Assembly (NCBI GenBank): GCA_937894495.1
Contig: CALCRR010000118.1
Location: 1 to 24,455 of the forward strand
Reading direction: 5' to 3'
Length of the DNA stretch: 24,455 nt
Origin: an uncultured Ruminococcus sp.
GTDB taxonomy: Bacteria > Bacillota > Clostridia > Oscillospirales > Ruminococcaceae
The first letter of the stretch is position 1. Every line of letters begins with the position of its first letter. Below the pieces are notes generated by a model, which was not told where the DNA came from, did no database searches, and was given only the letters and a program-made list of their open reading frames with translations. The position numbers were made by a program, and so were the translations under genes. Below are positions 1 to 7,795 of the stretch, piece after piece.

Positions 1-566
1 AGATGATAAGGTATCTCACTCCCCTGATGAATAAGATAGACGATAAAATCATCTGCGACCCCAAAAAGGTATCACGCATATACAGAGATGTAAGGCTCAT
101 AAGGGACGGTATGTTTTTCAGAAAAAGCCTGTGGTGCTCGCTTATGAGACCAAAGGAGCGGTTTGAGAGCAAGCCCGAGTTCTTTTTCTGGGCAGGGGCT
201 GATAACTTCGGCTGGGGCTGCGGCTATTACAAAATAACCACCGAGGTCATGGAGAATATCAGAGAGCTTATCATCGCCAAGGATAAGACCGCTATGGAGG
301 CAATAGCTGCCTATGAGGGTCAGCAAAGCCTGGTGCTGGGGGGCGAGCTTTACAAAAAAGACCATTTCCCACAGCAGCCCGAGAATTTAAAAAGCTGGCT
401 CAACAGAAAAAATCTTCACCTCACCCACGAAAGCGATAACTCCGCGCTGTATTTCAGCGAAAGCCTGCCCGAGAGGGTATGCCGTGACTTTGAGAAGATA
501 GCGCCTGTTTACAGGCTTTTTATAAAAGCCGAGGAAATGCTCCTTGACGCAAAGGATAAGAAGTGA
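1..566 (+). CDS. DUF2461 (TIGR02453) family protein, 5' end cut by window
   Basis: The reading frame is open at the window edge and ends with TGA at 564-566. The visible 187 residues start at an ATG at position 3, but this is probably an internal Met. The family motif SRIYRDVR (visible residues 24-31) normally follows about 50-60 residues containing the start of the domain, and those lie outside the window. Downstream are the aromatic/glycine-rich segment FFWAGADNFGWGCGYY (60-76) and the ELYKKDHFPQ-like segment expected in DUF2461 proteins. The family is widespread in bacteria and has no established biochemical role that I can name, so none is assigned. The next gene on the same strand begins 58 bp later. 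Assignment rests on motif recognition, not a search. Confidence 0.72.
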   Translation, partial: MIRYLTPLMNKIDDKIICDPKKVSRIYRDVRLIRDGMFFRKSLWCSLMRPKERFESKPEFFFWAGADNFGWGCGYYKITTEVMENIRELIIAKDKTAMEAIAAYEGQQSLVLGGELYKKDHFPQQPENLKSWLNRKNLHLTHESDNSALYFSESLPERVCRDFEKIAPVYRLFIKAEEMLLDAKDKK

Positions 567-624
567 AAAGCTGTAAATGAGCATTGTTTTCAGCTTACGT
601 AATATCTAAGGACAGGTACATTTT

Positions 625-1374
625 ATGGAAGAGCTTATTTTTAATGAGCAGGAAAAAACCGAACAGATAAATGACAGACGCTCAGACAGCGGCGGTATAT
701 GGTTTATATGCTTTCTGCCGCTGCTGGGGCTGTTTTTGCAGAATTTTGTCATATCCGCAGTATCGGGCGCCTTTCTGTGGGCGGCGGTGGCTGTGCTGGA
801 GGTATTGGGCTGTGTGCTGGACTACAGGTCTATCAGCAGGCAGGAGCTGTACGCTGAAAAGGTCAGTGGGCTGATACGCTGGGCGTGGATATCGCCTGTG
901 TATGTCTACAGGCGTGAAAAGGCGCTGGGCAAAGAGGTCTACAAGGCATTTATGCTGGGGGCATTTATCTTTGCGGCGGTCACGCTCAACGGCTTTACCG
1001 CAGGTCTGCGCTACAACACCGATAATATGCCTGAGCTGATAAAAAGCACGGCAGTGCAGAGCCTTGACAATTTCAGCGGAAGTATCCCCAGCATGATAGG
1101 AGATGTCACCGAAAGCTATCTGGGCGAGGACGCCCGGTGGCAATGCACAAAAAAAGGCAAGACCTTTACCGTGACCTGCAAAGGCGACCACGAGGGCAGC
1201 GAGGTCGAGATAGAATTTAAAGTGGTCCACGACGGCTTTGTGTTTGAAAGCTTCAAGGTCAGCTCAATAAAAGCAGACGGCAAAAAGCTTAAAGGTGATG
1301 ATTACGAACAGGTAATGAAAGAAATTTTTATCCCCGAGACCCTCACCGATGACTCTTCATCAAATGCCGAATAG
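625..1374 (+). CDS. Hypothetical membrane protein, three predicted TM segments
   Basis: I do not recognise a family. The 249-residue protein starts at ATG 625, with a weak AAGGAC/CAGG purine stretch 6-12 nt upstream. A charged N-terminus (1-22) precedes two hydrophobic segments (about 24-43 and 46-66). A Tyr/Trp-rich stretch that includes WAWISPVYVYRR follows, then a third hydrophobic segment (about 108-127). The last ~120 residues are soluble, acidic and beta-rich-looking, with CTKKGKTFTVTCKGD at about 174-188 and a Ser/Asp-rich tail. This looks like a membrane anchor with a small C-terminal domain outside or inside the membrane; topology was not resolved. It follows the DUF2461 gene on the same strand and ends just before the shared terminator at 1401-1432. 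Confidence 0.6.
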   Translation: MEELIFNEQEKTEQINDRRSDSGGIWFICFLPLLGLFLQNFVISAVSGAFLWAAVAVLEVLGCVLDYRSISRQELYAEKVSGLIRWAWISPVYVYRREKALGKEVYKAFMLGAFIFAAVTLNGFTAGLRYNTDNMPELIKSTAVQSLDNFSGSIPSMIGDVTESYLGEDARWQCTKKGKTFTVTCKGDHEGSEVEIEFKVVHDGFVFESFKVSSIKADGKKLKGDDYEQVMKEIFIPETLTDDSSSNAE

Positions 1375-1400
1375 CCTACCGCCTATACCAAATCAAAATA

Positions 1401-1432
1401 AAAAGTCCGCACCGTATCAAGTGCGGACTTTT
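1401..1432. terminator. Bidirectional rho-independent terminator between convergent genes
   Basis: The 12-nt arm AAAAGTCCGCAC (1401-1412) is followed by an 8-nt loop and its perfect complement GTGCGGACTTTT (1421-1432). T-rich sequence lies on both sides (TTTTATTT on plus, TATTTTGATT on minus). It sits between the plus-strand membrane protein (ends 1374) and acpP on minus (ends 1446), so it can end both transcripts. Confidence 0.88.
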
Positions 1433-1445
1433 ATTTCTGAAAAAA

Positions 1446-1679
1446 TCAATCCTCAGTTTTTGCCTCGATAAATTTAACGATGTCACCAACGGTCTTGATA
1501 TTCTCTACCTCTTCGTCGGGGATCTCGATGTCAAAGCTTTCTTCGATGCTCATGACCAGGTCAACTACGTCGAGGGAGTCTGCTCCGAGGTCCTCTGTGA
1601 TGGAAGCCTCTGAAGTTACCTTGTCCTCGTCAACGTCAAGCTGCTCTACAATGATCTCACGGATCTTGTCAAATACCAC
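1446..1679 (-). CDS. acpP: Acyl carrier protein
   Basis: ACP carries growing acyl chains on a phosphopantetheine arm during type II fatty-acid synthesis. The DSL attachment motif is present (GADSLDVVDL), with the modified serine at residue 35, and the rest is acidic and helical as in ACPs. I chose the GTG at 1679: it gives the usual 77 residues (MVFDKIREII...) and lies 9 nt from the GGAGG ribosome site. The in-frame GTG at 1688 would give 80 residues but touches that GGAGG directly, so it is unlikely. The gene is last in the fab/acc cluster, 66 bp after accA, and is followed by the 1401-1432 terminator. No separate promoter was clear in the gap, so co-transcription is inferred. Confidence 0.95.
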   Translation of the reverse strand: MVFDKIREIIVEQLDVDEDKVTSEASITEDLGADSLDVVDLVMSIEESFDIEIPDEEVENIKTVGDIVKFIEAKTED

Positions 1680-1745
1680 TGCGTTCACCCTCCATTTCTA
1701 CTTTTGGTTTTTGATCCTTCGGTCTGTATTAATGACCGGGCTTTA

Positions 1746-2570
1746 TCAGAATGCGGAAGGCTCTTCAAACTCTCCCACAACCCTAAACTTATTATAACGT
1801 TGATTTATCATTTCGTCAAGCCCTTTTTGGAATTTTCTTTGTAAATCTTCCAAGGTTTGCGAAATATAGTCGGAAATATTCTCCGCTGTCTGCTGGGGGT
1901 CGTTATGTGCGCCGCCGTCGGCTTCGCTTATTATGCTGTCGCAAACGCCCAGAGCTTTCAGGTCATCGGCGGTTATCTTCATTATATCGCAGGCTTCACG
2001 CTCTCTTGAAGCGTCCTTCCAGAGAATGCTTGCAAAGCCTCTGGGTGAGATCACCGAATAGATGGAATTTTCAAGCATAGCCAGTCTGTCGCAGACCGCC
2101 AGCGCCAGTGCGCCCCCTGAGCCGCCCTCGCCCAGTATTATGGATATAACGGGAGTTTTAAGGGTCATAAACTCCATGATATTTTTAGCGATAGCCTCGC
2201 CCTGACCTCGTTTTTCGGCTTCAATGCCGCAGAATGCCCCTGCCGTATCAACAAGGCAGATAACGGGTCTGTGGAATTTTTCAGCCTGTTTTGCCAGTCT
2301 CAGGGCTTTTCTGTAGCCCTCGGGGTGGGGCATACCAAAGTTGCACTTCTGGTTCTCGGCAAGGTTTCTGCCCTTTACCTCGGCGATAACGGTGACGGGT
2401 GTGCCCTTGAATGAGGCAACGCCCCCCATAATGGCGTTATCATCGCCGTATAGCCTGTCGCCGTGCATCTCAAAAAACTCGTCAAATATCATGGGTATGT
2501 AATCAAGGGCGGTGGGTCTGCCCTTGTGCCTGATGATATCCAGCTTCTGGCAGGCTGTCAGCTCACTCAT
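1746..2570 (-). CDS. accA: Acetyl-CoA carboxylase, carboxyltransferase alpha subunit
   Basis: AccA pairs with AccD to move the carboxyl group from biotin to acetyl-CoA, giving malonyl-CoA. The 274-residue protein has the crotonase-like core with LVDTAGAFCG (106-115) and the oxyanion loop GEGGSGGA (147-154). It is shorter at the N-terminus than the roughly 319-residue E. coli protein, as is usual in Clostridia. The ATG at 2570 overlaps the end of accD by 8 bp (2563-2570). Its GGAGG ribosome site lies inside accD, 9 nt upstream, which suggests coupled translation and fits the 1:1 subunit need. Confidence 0.96.
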   Translation of the reverse strand: MSELTACQKLDIIRHKGRPTALDYIPMIFDEFFEMHGDRLYGDDNAIMGGVASFKGTPVTVIAEVKGRNLAENQKCNFGMPHPEGYRKALRLAKQAEKFHRPVICLVDTAGAFCGIEAEKRGQGEAIAKNIMEFMTLKTPVISIILGEGGSGGALALAVCDRLAMLENSIYSVISPRGFASILWKDASREREACDIMKITADDLKALGVCDSIISEADGGAHNDPQQTAENISDYISQTLEDLQRKFQKGLDEMINQRYNKFRVVGEFEEPSAF

Positions 2571-3462
2571 TTGCGGTCACCTCCCTGTTGACAGGTGCTT
2601 GGGGTCGGTGCAGCTTTAACAGATGGGCGATGACCCTGCGCAGCTTTTTTCTTTCGACTATCATATCAACAAAGCCGTTTTCCAGCATAAACTCAGCCGA
2701 CTGGAAGTCGTCGGGCAGCTTCTGTCTGATAGTACCCTCGATAACACGTCTGCCTGCAAAGCCTATGAGCACCTTTGGCTCGGCAATGATGATATCGCCA
2801 AGAGAGGCAAAGGATGCGGTGACTCCGCCTGTGGTGGGGTCTGTCATAACGGCAATATACAGCTGACCTGCCTCGTTATGTCTTGCCACTGCTCCCGAGG
2901 TCTTAGCCATCTGCATGAGAGAGACTATGCCCTCCTGCATTCTTGCGCCGCCCGATGCGGTAAAGGCTATGACAGGCAGCTTATTTTCGGTGGCATACTC
3001 GATAGCTCTGGTTATCCTCTCGCCCACCACGCTGCCCATTGAAGCCATCATGTAGTTTGAGTCCATGATTATTATGACGATATCCTCGCCCCGTATTTTA
3101 GCTCTTCCCGTGAGCACAGCGTCTTTGAGCCCTGTTTTTTCTCTGAGCTCCTGCTGCTTCTGCTCATACCCGGGGAAGCCGATGGGATTTTTTGATATCA
3201 TATCCCCGTCGAACTCAACAAAGCTGTTTTTATCCACCGTAATATCAAGGCGCTCCTTAGCGGTGAGCCTTGAATGGTAGTTGCAGTTGGGGCAGACCTT
3301 GCCGTTGCGCTGGAAGTCCTCCTGAAAGGTGACGCTGCGGCATCTTGGGCATTTAAAAAGCAGCCCTGTGGGGATATCGGTCTTTTTTGATGAATTTGTA
3401 TCGTCGCTCTTATCTCCGTTAAAGCGGACCTTTACGACTGAAAACAGGTCCTCTAGCTGCAC
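2563..3462 (-). CDS. accD: Acetyl-CoA carboxylase, carboxyltransferase beta subunit
   Basis: AccD is the zinc-ribbon half of the carboxyltransferase. The four zinc ligands are visible as CPRC and CPNC (Cys 38, 41, 57, 60), followed by the crotonase-like domain with SGGARM at about 170-175. The length is 299 residues. The start is GTG at 3462, preceded by AGGGG at a 9-nt spacing, and it overlaps the end of accC by 10 bp (3453-3462). accA overlaps its own 3' end, so accC-accD-accA form an unbroken chain of overlapping frames. Confidence 0.95.
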   Translation of the reverse strand: MQLEDLFSVVKVRFNGDKSDDTNSSKKTDIPTGLLFKCPRCRSVTFQEDFQRNGKVCPNCNYHSRLTAKERLDITVDKNSFVEFDGDMISKNPIGFPGYEQKQQELREKTGLKDAVLTGRAKIRGEDIVIIIMDSNYMMASMGSVVGERITRAIEYATENKLPVIAFTASGGARMQEGIVSLMQMAKTSGAVARHNEAGQLYIAVMTDPTTGGVTASFASLGDIIIAEPKVLIGFAGRRVIEGTIRQKLPDDFQSAEFMLENGFVDMIVERKKLRRVIAHLLKLHRPQAPVNREVTANE

Positions 3463-4832
3463 TGATCGTCACCCCTTTTATCACTGAGAATATCGGTACG
3501 GTTCAGAAAGCCGTTATCGTAATCACCCTGAATGAACTCGGGGCGTCTTATAAGCTCCAGCTGGAAATCCACATTGGTAGAAACTCCGTCCACGATGAAC
3601 TCGGCGAGAGCCCATCTCATTTTGGCGATAGCTTCCTCCCTGTCCTTGCCGTGTACTATCAGCTTGCCTATCATTGAGTCGTAATAAGGCGGTATCTCAT
3701 AGCCCTGATAAACGGCGGTATCCACCCTGACGCCAAAGCCCCCGGGGATAAACAGCGACTCTATCTTACCCGGTGAGGGTCTGAACCCGAAGAGGGGATT
3801 TTCCGCATTTATCCTGCACTCGATGGCATGACCTGTGAGCTTTACGTCCTCCTGCTTTATGCTGAGCCTTTCACCCGAAGCTATGAGCAGCTGCTGCTTT
3901 ACCAGGTCTATGCCTGTCACAGCTTCGGTAATGGGGTGCTCCACCTGAATACGGGTGTTCATCTCCATAAAGTAAAAATCGCCCTTTTTATCCACCAGAA
4001 ATTCTATCGTGCCTGCGTTGCGGTAGCCGCACACTCTTGCGGCGGTGCAGGCAGCTCTGCCCATTTTTTCCCTGAGCTCGGGTGTCATAAAGTGGGCAGG
4101 CGAGGGGGCTTCTTCAAGCACCTTCTGGTTTCTTCTCTGCATTGAGCAGTCACGCTCGCCCAGGTAAATGACGTCGCCGTAGTTATCCGCAAGTATCTGT
4201 ATCTCGATATGCTTTGGGTTCTCGATGAATTTTTCGATATACACCTCGTCGCTGCCGAAGCAGGCAAGGGCTTCCTGGCTGGCTGCCTTCATCTGGCTTT
4301 CAAGCTCGTCCTCGCCGTTTACTATGCGTATACCTCTGCCGCCGCCCCCTGCCGAGGCTTTAACAAGCACGGGGTAGCCCAGGTCTCTCGCCAGAGTTTT
4401 TGCGGCGTGTATGTTTGATATTGCGCCGTCTGAGCCCATGATAACAGGCACCCCTGCTTCCTTCATGGTCTCCTTCGCCTGCGCCTTGTCACCGAGCATT
4501 TCTATTGAATGTGCCCTCGGTCCGATAAAGGTTATGCCGCATTTCTCGCACATTCTGGCAAATGAGGGATTTTCAGACAAAAAACCAAACCCCGGGTGTA
4601 TAGCCTCCGCCCCCGTTATCTCGCAGGCTGAGATTATCGCCCTGACGTTCAGATAGCTGTCCTTGCTGGGTGCGCCGCCTATGCAGATAGCTTCGTCCGC
4701 TATCATGGCGTGCAATGCGTTTTTGTCTGCGGTGGAGTATACTGCCACCGTCTTTATGCCAAGCTCACGGCAGGCACGTATTATTCGCACCGCTATCTCG
4801 CCGCGGTTGGCGATCAAAACTTTATTAAACAT
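3453..4832 (-). CDS. accC: Acetyl-CoA carboxylase, biotin carboxylase subunit
   Basis: AccC uses ATP and bicarbonate to carboxylate the biotin on AccB. The 459 residues show the full biotin carboxylase/ATP-grasp pattern: IANRGEIAVR at 7-16, the glycine loop KASAGGGGRGIR at 158-169, ERDCSMQRR at 226-234 and the catalytic MNTRIQVEHP at 291-300. The ATG at 4832 has GGAGG 6 nt upstream. There is no fused biotin domain; that is encoded separately by accB. About 300 bp of non-coding DNA separates this gene from fabZ, which breaks the otherwise tight spacing of the cluster. Confidence 0.96.
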   Translation of the reverse strand: MFNKVLIANRGEIAVRIIRACRELGIKTVAVYSTADKNALHAMIADEAICIGGAPSKDSYLNVRAIISACEITGAEAIHPGFGFLSENPSFARMCEKCGITFIGPRAHSIEMLGDKAQAKETMKEAGVPVIMGSDGAISNIHAAKTLARDLGYPVLVKASAGGGGRGIRIVNGEDELESQMKAASQEALACFGSDEVYIEKFIENPKHIEIQILADNYGDVIYLGERDCSMQRRNQKVLEEAPSPAHFMTPELREKMGRAACTAARVCGYRNAGTIEFLVDKKGDFYFMEMNTRIQVEHPITEAVTGIDLVKQQLLIASGERLSIKQEDVKLTGHAIECRINAENPLFGFRPSPGKIESLFIPGGFGVRVDTAVYQGYEIPPYYDSMIGKLIVHGKDREEAIAKMRWALAEFIVDGVSTNVDFQLELIRRPEFIQGDYDNGFLNRTDILSDKRGDDQCS

Positions 4833-4860
4833 TCATATCCTCCATTGTTTGTGCCTTGAG

Positions 4861-4906
4861 CTGGGGCTCTGCCCCAGACCCTGCAAGCCGTCTGGCGCCC
4901 GGCTTG
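4861..4906. repeat. REP-like pair of palindromes
   Basis: CTGGGGC-TCT-GCCCCAG (4861-4877) is a perfect 7-bp hairpin. Seven nt later CAAGCCG (4884-4890) pairs with CGGCTTG (4900-4906) around a 9-nt loop. GGGGCTCTGCCCC-type palindromes are common extragenic repeats in clostridial genomes. There is no following T-run, so this is not a normal terminator. It lies on the fab/acc transcript, 29 nt before the accC start, where an RNA hairpin could stabilise or partly punctuate the message. Confidence 0.6.
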
Positions 4907-5124
4907 ACCCTGCGCTTTATTTCGCTATACTTATGTCCGTATGGTGACCATTGTGCCGCTTGGTTTACTGCTGTTCACCGCCGCACTTTTTGGGTTTGTT
5001 TTGGCTGCCGCAACGGAAGAGACCGATTTCGTTCCTACTCCTTTTGAGCCTTTCACCGCACGCTATGTTTGAGCCTTGACAAACCTGCTGAGTGCGCTTT
5101 ATCATCAAAGCCGGGTTGGCAAGT

Positions 5125-5138
5125 TTCTTGCCTCTTGC
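5125..5138 (-). repeat. Heptamer repeat GCAAGAR, two units, at the fabZ stop
   Basis: Read on minus, GCAAGAG (5138-5132) and GCAAGAA (5131-5125) follow the fabZ TGA (5142-5140) by one base. The same 7-nt unit occurs at 19705-19732 and 20355-20368. Confidence 0.55.
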
Positions 5139-5139
5139 C

Positions 5140-5571
5140 TCACTTAATGGCAAAGGTTATTTCTGCCGATACTGCTTTTTTGCCGTCGACCGAGGCAAGG
5201 GCTTTGCCTACGCCTATGGGACCTTTTACCTTGATTATCTCTACCTCGATATCAAGCTTGTCACCGGGGACTACCTGACGGCGGAACTTGCAGTCGTTAA
5301 TGCCGCCGAAAAAGCCTATCTTGCCCTTGTTCTCGGGCAGAGCCAGCAGAGCCACAGCGCCTGCCTGTGCGCACATCTCCACCATCAGCACGCCGGGGGT
5401 AACGGGGTATTCGGGGAAATGTCCCTTGAACCAGAAGTCGTCCTCTTTGATGTATTTTGTAGCCTTTACTCTCTTGCCGACCTCCAGCTCGTTTATCTCG
5501 TCAATGAGCAGAAAGGGGTCACGGTGGGGTATTATCTCCATTATCTGTTCCTTATTCATCAAAACTGCCAT
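5140..5571 (-). CDS. fabZ: 3-hydroxyacyl-ACP dehydratase
   Basis: FabZ dehydrates 3-hydroxyacyl-ACP to trans-2-enoyl-ACP in each elongation round. The 143-residue hot-dog protein has the start motif IIPHRDPFLLID (13-24) and the active-site stretch GHFPEYPVTPGVLMVE. The catalytic pair is His51 and Glu65. The ATG at 5571 has GGAGG 8 nt upstream; a second Met at residue 5 is less well placed. It lies 131 bp after accB. That gap holds a weak CAGCTC/GAGCTG hairpin and the ribosome site, and no separate promoter was obvious. Confidence 0.95.
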   Translation of the reverse strand: MAVLMNKEQIMEIIPHRDPFLLIDEINELEVGKRVKATKYIKEDDFWFKGHFPEYPVTPGVLMVEMCAQAGAVALLALPENKGKIGFFGGINDCKFRRQVVPGDKLDIEVEIIKVKGPIGVGKALASVDGKKAVSAEITFAIK

Positions 5572-5702
5572 TTTTTATCCCTCCGACAGCTCCCGCAAAT
5601 CGGCGAGCTGTTTATCAAAGAATTTGCCTGTCCCCCCACCCTGCCCCAAAAGGCATAAAAGCTGCGGTATCACTAAGCAGGGTCAAAGGGGATAATTATG
5701 AA

Positions 5703-6179
5703 TTATTCCAGTATCATTACAGTCTGGTCGAACTCCACAGGGTCGCCGTTTTTGACCAGTATCTCCCTGACGGTGCCGTCGAACTCGCTCTGCACCTCGC
5801 TCATGACCTTCATGGACTCCAGGATAAATATGGTATCGCCCTTTTTGACCTTGTCGCCGACACTGACAAAGGGCTGGCTGTCGGGTGAGGGCGCAGAGTA
5901 GAATGTGCCCACTATAGGCGCTTTGACCTGCTTGCCCGATGTGGGGGCAGGCTGGGGGGCGGTGATATTTTCTGCCGCAGGCGCAGGGCTGGGCATCTGC
6001 ATACCAACAGGGGGCATACCCATAGGCGCAGGGGGCGGGGGAGGACATTTTTTGCCCTTGATAGTGATCTCCCTGCCGTCATCGACTATGGTTATCTCCG
6101 AAAGCTCCTTGCGGTTTACGATATCTGCCAGCTTTTCTATAGTATCAAGGTCAAGCTGACCGTATATTTTTTCGCTCAT
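5703..6179 (-). CDS. accB: Biotin carboxyl carrier protein of acetyl-CoA carboxylase
   Basis: AccB carries biotin between the AccC and AccD/AccA active sites. The 158 residues split into an N-terminal helical part (1-45), a flexible Pro/Ala/Met-rich linker (about 46-82, including PPPPP) and a C-terminal biotinyl domain (about 84-158). The biotinylation motif reads ESMKVM with the target lysine at 124; the usual residue before Met is Ala, but Ser occurs in this family. The GTFY and GD motifs of the lipoyl/biotinyl fold are present. The ATG at 6179 has AAGGAG 9 nt upstream. It is the second gene of the cluster, 48 bp after fabF. Confidence 0.95.
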   Translation of the reverse strand: MSEKIYGQLDLDTIEKLADIVNRKELSEITIVDDGREITIKGKKCPPPPPAPMGMPPVGMQMPSPAPAAENITAPQPAPTSGKQVKAPIVGTFYSAPSPDSQPFVSVGDKVKKGDTIFILESMKVMSEVQSEFDGTVREILVKNGDPVEFDQTVMILE

Positions 6180-6227
6180 ATTCGGTTACTCCTTAAAAAT
6201 TTTTCTTTTGCAGAGTTCAAGGCTCTA

Positions 6228-7466
6228 TCAGCCTGTATACTTCTTTATGCAGATAGTGGCGTTATGACCGCCGAAGCCCAGCGAGTTTGAAAGGGCAGCG
6301 TTCACCGTCATCTCACGGTTTTTATCGGTGGCGTAATCAAGATCGCACTCGGGGTCTGGGGTGGTGTAGTTTATGGTCTTGTGAACAAAGTCGTTCTTTA
6401 CCGACAGCGCAGTAACTATAGCCTCAACACCGCCTGCAGCTCCCAGCAGGTGGCCCACCATAGACTTGGTGGAGTTGATAACGCACTTTCCAGCAGCATC
6501 TTCACCCAGGGCTATCTTGATGGCGTTGGTCTCGTACTTATCGTTGAGACCTGTTGATGTGCCGTGGGCGTTTATGTAGTTCACCTCGTCGGGTCTGAGC
6601 CCTGCCTCGGTGTAAGCCGTTTTCATTGCGTGTGCAGCAGCCTCGCCTGTGGGTGAGGGGCTTGTCATGTGGTATGCATCGCCTGTAGCCCCGTAGCCTG
6701 CGACCTCGGCAATAATGTTTGCGCCCCTAGCCTTGGCGTGCTCATACTCTTCAAGACAGAGAATGCCTGCGCCCTCGCCCAGCACAAAGCCCTGCCTGTT
6801 GGCATCAAAGGGAGTAGAAGCCTTGTCCAGCTCCTCAGCCTGTGAAAGTGCCTTCATGTTGCAAAAGCCGCTGAGGGCAAATCTTGAGATACAAGCCTCG
6901 CTGCCGCCGCAGAGACAAACATCAAGATAACCGTCCTTTATCTTCCTGAAAGCCTCGCCGATAGCGTGGGTAGCTGACGAGCAGGCGGTGGTGGTGCAGA
7001 AGTTATCTCCCTTAAAGCCTGTTTTCATAGCTACAGTGCCTGCCGCCATGTTGCCTATCATCATGGGGATAAAGAATACGGATACTTTATCCTTTTTCTC
7101 GTTGAACTTGGTCACCTCGCTCTCAGTGAGGTTTAGTCCGCCAACGCCAACGCCGATTATAACGCCTGCCTTGAATGGGTCAACGTCCTTGAAGTCGCTG
7201 CCTGCATTCTTCAAAGCTTCAACAGAAGCGTAAAGAGCAAACTGTGTAAAACGGTCCATTCTTCTGGCTTCCTTTTTGTCAATGCAAACAGTGGGGTCAA
7301 AATCCTTCACTGCGCCGACGATCTTTACGGGAAAATCCGAAGCGTCGAACTGGTCTATAAAGCTGAGCCCGTTCTTATTCGCCTTGATATTCTCCCAGAA
7401 CTCTTCAACATTTTTTCCAAGCGGGTTTACTGTACCCATGCCTGTTATCACTACACGTCTGCTCAA
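6228..7466 (-). CDS. fabF: Beta-ketoacyl-ACP synthase II
   Basis: FabF condenses acyl-ACP with malonyl-ACP during chain elongation. The 412 residues match the family length, with an intact thiolase-fold Cys-His-His triad: Cys162 in TTACSSATHA, His301 in NAHGTSTGLND and His339 in VGHLLGAAGG. The C-terminal GFGGHN motif (397-402) is also present. The start is TTG at 7466 with AAGGAG 11 nt upstream; no in-frame ATG fits. It is the first gene of the cluster. fabH, fabD, fabG and an enoyl reductase are not in the window. No clear sigma-A promoter was found upstream, where four tandem TTAGAGG units lie instead. Confidence 0.96.
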   Translation of the reverse strand: MSRRVVITGMGTVNPLGKNVEEFWENIKANKNGLSFIDQFDASDFPVKIVGAVKDFDPTVCIDKKEARRMDRFTQFALYASVEALKNAGSDFKDVDPFKAGVIIGVGVGGLNLTESEVTKFNEKKDKVSVFFIPMMIGNMAAGTVAMKTGFKGDNFCTTTACSSATHAIGEAFRKIKDGYLDVCLCGGSEACISRFALSGFCNMKALSQAEELDKASTPFDANRQGFVLGEGAGILCLEEYEHAKARGANIIAEVAGYGATGDAYHMTSPSPTGEAAAHAMKTAYTEAGLRPDEVNYINAHGTSTGLNDKYETNAIKIALGEDAAGKCVINSTKSMVGHLLGAAGGVEAIVTALSVKNDFVHKTINYTTPDPECDLDYATDKNREMTVNAALSNSLGFGGHNATICIKKYTG

Positions 7467-7486
7467 ATTTGATACAACTCCTTCTT

Positions 7487-7514
7487 TTAGAGGTTAGAGG
7501 TTAGAGGTTAGAGG
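7487..7514. repeat. Tandem heptamer TTAGAGG x4
   Basis: Four perfect copies of TTAGAGG run head to tail over 28 bp, followed by TAAGAA. They end about 10 bp upstream of the fabF ribosome site, so they lie in its 5' leader or promoter. A non-triplet unit of this kind is prone to copy-number change. Confidence 0.85.
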
Positions 7515-7650
7515 TAAGAATTTGCTTTTACCTGCTTTATTTTGATATCGCACAGTGTGCGTTTTTTATGCTTTTAGATGCTGGAAAAACGTCTTTCCAA
7601 ATTATGTGATAAAAGTTTTTTACCGTGGTTTTATGGTTTTGCTTTGAACA

Positions 7651-7747
7651 CGGGCGAACGATGTTCGCCCCTACGGACCTTGAAATCAGAAGGTTTGATG
7701 AAATTATTATAAAACAAATGTCTGTAGGGGCGGTCATTGACCGCCCG
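7651..7747. repeat. Inverted pair of covarying GGGCG palindromes
   Basis: Unit 1 (7651-7677) has the hairpin GGGCGAAC-GAT-GTTCGCCC followed by CTACGGA. Unit 2 (7721-7747) is the same design on the opposite strand: GGGCGGTC-AAT-GACCGCCC followed by CTACAGA. The bases that differ between copies change in pairs, so each hairpin stays intact. The 43 bp between the units are AT-rich. The type resembles small dispersed extragenic palindromes of Clostridia. Confidence 0.75.
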
Positions 7748-7795
7748 CTTTTAAACCTGAACCCAGTTCGATAAGGACAATGGGGACAGCGGAAA

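Larger units (their letters stand above)
4833..5139. other. Non-coding insert between fabZ and accC
   Basis: No credible gene was found in these 307 bp; the only longer frame (4965-5153, minus) lacks a ribosome site and family features. The stretch contains two adjacent palindromes (4861-4906), a 7-nt-period repeat at the fabZ stop (5125-5138) and the accC ribosome site (about 4839-4843). The remaining ~200 bp shows nothing I could assign. Neighbouring genes in this cluster overlap or lie within about 130 bp of each other, so this looks like inserted sequence. Confidence 0.6.
7467..7795. other. Non-coding region upstream of fabF
   Basis: The 329 bp hold the fabF ribosome site, four tandem TTAGAGG units (7487-7514), an inverted TGGAAA/TTTCCA pair (7582-7587 and 7594-7599) and two GGGCG palindromes facing each other (7651-7747). 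On minus there is a TATAAT at 7711-7706 without a matching -35, so the fabF promoter is unresolved. No gene was seen. Confidence 0.6.

Noticed and set aside
682..1230. 182-codon minus-strand frame
   Set aside because: Antisense to the membrane protein gene, with no ribosome site and His/Pro/Gln-rich shadow composition.
4965..5153. 62-codon minus-strand frame in the fabZ-accC gap
   Set aside because: No ribosome site, overlaps the end of fabZ, and composition is not protein-like.
5092..5658. 188-codon plus-strand frame
   Set aside because: Complement of fabZ; fabZ has intact catalytic motifs and a good ribosome site.
7462..7475. TCAAATTTGA palindrome at the fabF start as a FabT-like operator
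   Set aside because: It is only 10 bp, overlaps the start codon, and no second site or regulator gene is present; chance is likely. No FapR-type box was found either.
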